From the NCBI GenBank assembly GCA_009760885.1, contig CM019718.1, positions 28,641,633 through 28,705,632 of the forward strand: a stretch of DNA of 64,000 nucleotides. Direction: 5' to 3'. Below are positions 59,578 to 64,000 of the stretch, piece by piece. This DNA comes from Achatina immaculata (Eukaryota; Mollusca; Gastropoda; Stylommatophora; Achatinidae). Within the stretch, counting starts at the first letter, position 1. Each line of letters starts with the position of its first letter. The notes beneath the pieces are model-generated. The model was not told the DNA's origin and did no database searches. It worked only from the letters and a program-made list of their open reading frames with translations. Made by a program: the position numbers and the translations under genes.

Positions 59578-61350
59578 TGACTCAACTCCCTGGCAAGAAC
59601 TTGTTTGCCATATGGGGATAGAGAAGTCAGACATCTCTCTCTCTCTCTCTGTCTGAACCTTAAGTGCCCAGGGCACATGGGGCTTCCGCAAGGGTTTTCC
59701 ACAAATGCCTGTCCTTCGCCTTTTTTTCTGCTCTTGCCCAGGTGAGCCCTCTATTGCTCAACATCCTTTCTGTTGTTCTTCTCCATGTCTCTTTTGGTCT
59801 ACCCTTACTTCTGTTCCCCTGTGGTGTCCATCTTAGTGCTATTTTTGGTAGTGAGTTGTCAGTCATTCGGAGCACATGTCCCAACCATCGCCAGCGTCTT
59901 TCCTCAATAATTGTTGTCAGTGGCTTCATCTGCATTTCTGCCAATAAGATGTTATTTCTTATGGTGTTTGGCCAGAATATTTTCCTAATTCTTCATAAAC
60001 ATTTAGTCTGGAAAGAATTCAACTTGTTTTCTATGGTTTTGGTGATTTTCCAGCATTCACTTCCATAGAGTAGTACACTTAGAACATTACTCTTAAATAT
60101 CCTGATTTTCATATTTATGCTTAGTTTTTTTTATTTCCATATAGTCTGCAGCACTGCAAAAGCCTGGTTTGCTCTAGTAAGTCTACTGTTGATGTCCTCT
60201 GTGCTGTCTCCATTTTCTACTACTCTGTTGCCAAGGTATACAAATTCGTTGACCTCCTCCACTAACTTGCTATCTACTCTGAGTACATTTCTGTTGTTCA
60301 CATTTTGCTTCATTAACTTTGTCTTTCCTACGTTGATCTTTAGTCCTATGTTGTTTGCATTCTGAGTTAGCTTGTTTATTTTATCTTGCATATCTTTGTG
60401 ACTGCTTGATAATAGACAAATGTCGTCTGCAAAGTCAAGGTCCTCCAGCACTGTGCCAAGGGTCCATTGTAATCCTCTGCATTTGTCTGATGTTGCCTCC
60501 TTCATTAACCAGTCTACTGCCAAGATAAATAATGTTGGTGATAGTACACATCCCTGTTTCACTCCTGTTTGTACCCTAAATCTGCTGGAGGTATTTCTCC
60601 ACAGATCACTTTGCACTGAAAACCCTCATATAGGGCTTTGATTACATTTACTATCTTGTGGGGGAGGCCATGCCGTCTTAGGATTTTCCACAGTGCATCT
60701 CTGTTGACACTGTCAAAGGCTTTCTCAAAATCTATGAATAATGCATATGTTGTGCTATGCCACTCATTTGCCTGTTCTAATATTTGTCTAAGTACAAATA
60801 TGTGGTCTATGCATGATCTTCCTTTCCTAAATCCTGCCTGCTCTTTCCGAAGTTTTTCCTCAAGTGTTGGTACAATTCTGTTGATGATTATTCTGCAAAA
60901 TACTTTACTGGTGAGTGGCAGTAGGGTAATGCCTCTCCAGTTCCCGCAATCTCTGAGGTCACCCTTCTTTGGTAGTTTTACTGTAAGCCCAGTTTTCCAC
61001 TCCTCTGTGGTTTTTTCTAGATCCCAAATTTGTTGTAATATCCGGCAAAGTTGTTTTGGTGTTTCTGTTTCTTCTGCTTTCAACATCTCAGCAGTCACTT
61101 CATCTTCACCTGGTGCCCTGTCTGATTTTAGCTTCTTTATCGCCTCCTTTACTTCACTTATTGTTATTGGTCCTGTATTGATGTTCCGTTTTTGCTTCAG
61201 GTATGTCTATTGTTGGTGCTGCTTGTGTTCTGTTTAGTAGGGTGTTAAAGTGTTCCCTCCATCTTTCCATTTTTCTCTTTCTTCACTGACCAGTTGTCCA
61301 TTTTGTGTCCTTACTGCACTTTCAAAGTCAGACATAGACTGAAAAAAAAG
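59578..61350 (-). mobile_element. LINE-E, second RTE-like family
   Basis: Minus-strand reverse transcriptase: VKLPKKGDLRDCGNWRGITL, RKEQAGFRKGRSCIDHIFVL, ALFIDFEKAFDSVNRDALW, TGVKQGCVLSPTLFILAVDW and LDFADDICLLSSSHKDMQ (FADD is the catalytic box). The C-terminal end is RRWRWLGHVLRMTDNSLPKI and WRRTTERMLSNRGLTWAR. Frames are broken at about 60590 and 60120. It is 5' truncated near 61350. Its 3' end meets that of LINE-B tail to tail at the ATG/CAT repeat. Confidence 0.85.
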
Positions 61351-62235
61351 AAACAATTAATACCAAAGTTACACACTTATAATTTGTATGAAAACCCATT
61401 CAACTGAAAACTCACAACACATCACACTGAATCTCCTCTAGTGAACAATTTCTAACCAGTAACCTTTTGTCCAAAAAACTGGACAAGCAAAAATAACATA
61501 CTGACTGACTAACATGACTAACTGTCATAAAAAGGACAGTGAATAATGTTCTACATCTGGAACTCTAAGCTACTGAAACCAACTGGAAAAAAGAACTACT
61601 ACAACTCAAGAAAAGTATCACTGTCTACATCTCTGTGTCTATATCTGTTCTTTTGTTTCTGTCAGAAATTTACTTTATTATATCATTATTGTAAATCCTT
61701 CATAAAACTTCTACCTGTGAACTTGCGTAGCACATAAAAAACTAGTTGCCTTATCTTTAATCATAGAATCTTATGCCACTGTAAACTCCTACTCAGTAAC
61801 CTTAACTCTGACACTTAATTATCTCAATTTTAGACTTGTCGGTGAACTTTACCACACAAGGGGCAAGGTTTAAGAACGTATTAACATGGGAAAGCACTCT
61901 TTCTTTACTCATTTTAAAGCATTTGTCTCCCTTTACCATATCTACCCTTTTTCCTGTGGCTAATTCTGTCACACATCTCTTAGTACATGCAAACCTGTTT
62001 TTTTAATTTTTTATTTTTTTACATTCATTGATTTTTCCTAGTTTCAGGTACACTGTTGTGTTTTCTTAGTTTTAGGTACATAGTTCTGTTGTGTTTTCTT
62101 AGTTTTAGGTACAAAGTTCTGTTTGTTCATGTTTGGGCTGGGAATAAGAATTTGTTTGCTAGGTTTAATGTTGTTGGTTCTGTTATTTTGTATTATCAGT
62201 GTTGATGTGAGAATTGCTGCTTGACCAACAGACAG
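61351..62235. other. AT-rich unique sequence
   Basis: A doublet TTCTTAGTTTTAGGTACA occurs near 62065-62115. No exon or element is otherwise visible. Confidence 0.4.
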
Positions 62236-62237
62236 TA

Positions 62238-63566
62238 CGAGGGGTGTTCAGAAAGTAATGCACCACATTGTTTTTCTCAGGAGCTGTTTATTAAAAAAGC
62301 ATGAAACTTATACACAATAGACATGGATATGTCATGTAAACATCAGTATTATTCAATATAATCCCTATCAACTTGTACGGCTTTATGCCAGCGTGAGACA
62401 AGTGCATGTATTCCTAGCCCGTAGCAGATTTTCTCTTGATTATGTAGCCATTTCTTTGCTGCATGAATCGCTCTTTAGTCATCTTCAAATCTGACCCCTT
62501 GGAGTGCATCTTTAACAGGTGGAAATCAGAGGGTGCCAAATCAGGACTATAGGGTGGATGGTGTTGCACAGTCCAACCCAATTTGGTGATTGCTTCCTGT
62601 GTTGCCAGACTTGTGTGAAGGCACGCATTGTTGTGAAGGAGAAGCAGGTCTGCTGGATTCTTGTGTGGCTGAACTCTGCGAAAACGTTGATTGAGTTTTT
62701 TCAGTATTTTAATGTAAGTTTGCGAATTGATTGTCTCTCTTTTGGCATAACGTCCACAAGAATCACACTTTCAGTGTCCCAAAAGACAGTGATCATGACC
62801 TTTCCAGCTGAAGGAGTTGTCTTGAATTTCTTTCTTCGTGGTGATTGTGGATGATGCCACTCCACTGACTGTCTTTTTGTCCCGGGTTAAAATTGAAGTG
62901 CCCAGGTTTCGTCACCTGTTATACTCTTAGCTAAAAGGTTCCCTCATTCAGTGTTGAAACACTCCAACAGATCAGAATAAATTCCTTTCCTTTGCAATCG
63001 ATGGTCATTTGTGAGACTTCGAGGAACTCATCTTGTGCAAACCTTAGAAAATCCGAGAGCTTTTGTAACTGTATTTGCACTACCATTGCTGACTGACAGC
63101 TTTAAGGCCAATTGTTGAGTAGCAATACGCCTATCAGTAAGAATAATGCCCTCTGTGCATTTTTACATTTCTGCCTTGGTGGCTGTGGCAGGACGTCCAC
63201 AGTACAGCTGAGCATGCAACTCCTTATCTTCACTTATTGATTCTTTGATTCTCTGAACCCAGCGACTGACTGTACTCCTGTCGACAGCAAAACTTCCATA
63301 CACATCACATAGATGCTTGTGAATGTTTACAACAGTTTCCTTCTCAGCAACAAGAAATTCTGTCACAGTTCTCTGCTTATACCCCAAGTTGCTAACACGC
63401 TCCATTTCACCAGCTAGGGCAGCCATATTCTTTGGCTGGTTGTGGTGCAATTTGATTCACACAATCTGCACATGCCATATTTAAAGTGTGCACAATTTCA
63501 TGCTTCTATCTTCATTATTAGCTGAAAAAAAATGATGTGGTGCATTACTTTCTGAACGCCCTTTGT
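62238..63566 (-). mobile_element. mariner transposon, nearly full length, decayed
   Basis: Inverted ends GGGGTGTTCAGAAAGTAATG at 62241 and CATTACTTTCTGAACGCC near 63543, with TA just outside. Length 1329 bp is normal for mariner. Minus-strand transposase: MERVSNLGYKQRTVTEFLV, VNIHKHLCDVYGSFAVDRST (DNA-binding), then TGDETWALQF (first Asp), LLLHNNACLHT (second Asp apparently Asn) and HHPPYSPDLAPSDFHL (third Asp present). Stops and frameshifts split it into at least four frames. A different lineage from the mariners at 1016 and 10696. Confidence 0.88.
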
Positions 63567-63574
63567 TAATTTAT

Positions 63575-63808
63575 TTATTCATGAGAGTGGTTTATTGTTT
63601 TGTTCAGGTTCTAGTGTTATGTCTTGCTAGACCAAGAGTGGTTTATTGTTTTGTTTAGGTTCTAGTGTTATGTCTTGCTAGACCAAGAGTGGTTTATTGT
63701 TTTGTTTAGGTTCTAGTGTTATGTCTTGCTAGACCAAGAGTGGTTTATTGTTTTATTCAGGTTCTAGTGTTATGTCTTGCTAGACCAAGAGTGGTTTATA
63801 ACCAGGAC
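63575..63808. repeat. 51 bp minisatellite, 4-5 units
   Basis: The unit is AGAGTGGTTTATTGTTTTGT, TTAGGTTCTAGTGTTATGTC and TTGCTAGACCA, nearly identical copies. Confidence 0.93.
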
Positions 63809-63819
63809 TAGGTTTACTA

Positions 63820-64000
63820 ATTTGTGCAGTTTTTGATGAGGAGTGGAGAAGTTTTGATGATAGGTGATGGAGTTTTTGATGTGGAATGAAGTTTTGATGA
63901 TAGGTGGTGGAGTTTTTTTTATGTGGAATGGAGAAGTTTTGATGATAGGTGGTGGAGTTTTTGATGATGAATGGAGAAGTTTTGATGATAGGTGGTGGAG
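63820..64000. repeat. about 40 bp minisatellite running off the window
   Basis: The unit includes TTTGATGATAGGTGGTGGAG, TTTTTGATGTGGAATGGAGA and AG, about 4 copies to the window edge. Confidence 0.88.

Overview
The window is nuclear DNA of an animal, most likely a mollusc and probably a gastropod. This rests on compact exons with GT-AG introns, tRNA-derived SINEs, several RTE-like LINEs and mariner elements, a TTAA-flanked piggyBac-like insertion, and minisatellite arrays occupying most introns. The species cannot be fixed from the sequence. No bacterial operon, CRISPR array or rRNA is present.

Region 1 (about 2.6-35.9 kb, minus strand) is one host gene that I assembled exon by exon: TFB2M, the mitochondrial transcription factor B2 (rRNA dimethyltransferase fold). 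Eleven coding exons, all phase-compatible, give 410 or 488 residues depending on the start Met. Intron 1 uses a GC-AG splice pair. Exon 2 (69 bp) is present twice, identically, because a 2.2 kb segment is tandemly duplicated. The introns hold minisatellites with units of about 13 to 52 bp, a mariner interrupted by a retroposon, and LINE fragments.

Region 2 (about 36-45 kb) is transposon-rich: an RTE-like LINE on the minus strand split by two inverted SINE copies, LINE and hAT fragments, three copies of a roughly 1.5 kb retroposon with a GAA-repeat tail, and a tandem array of tRNA 5' halves ending in a full tRNA-like SINE head.

Region 3 (about 45-54 kb) has further arrays around an exon of a VRK-family kinase (glycine-rich loop) on the plus strand. 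A few weaker orphan exons and a foldback element follow.

Region 4 (about 55-64 kb) is a nest of LINEs. LINE-C sits inside LINE-B with a 12 bp target duplication, a piggyBac-like element sits inside LINE-C, and LINE-E lies tail-to-tail with LINE-B. A nearly full-length mariner and two small arrays close the window.

The most distinctive pattern is that at least three, probably four, arrays have repeat units carrying a copy of the splice site of the adjoining exon (TFB2M exons 3, 5 and 8, and the VRK exon). These exons are therefore flanked by rows of decoy splice sites. This looks like minisatellite growth seeded at exon-intron borders. Most long open frames in the window are by-products of repeat units and are not genes.
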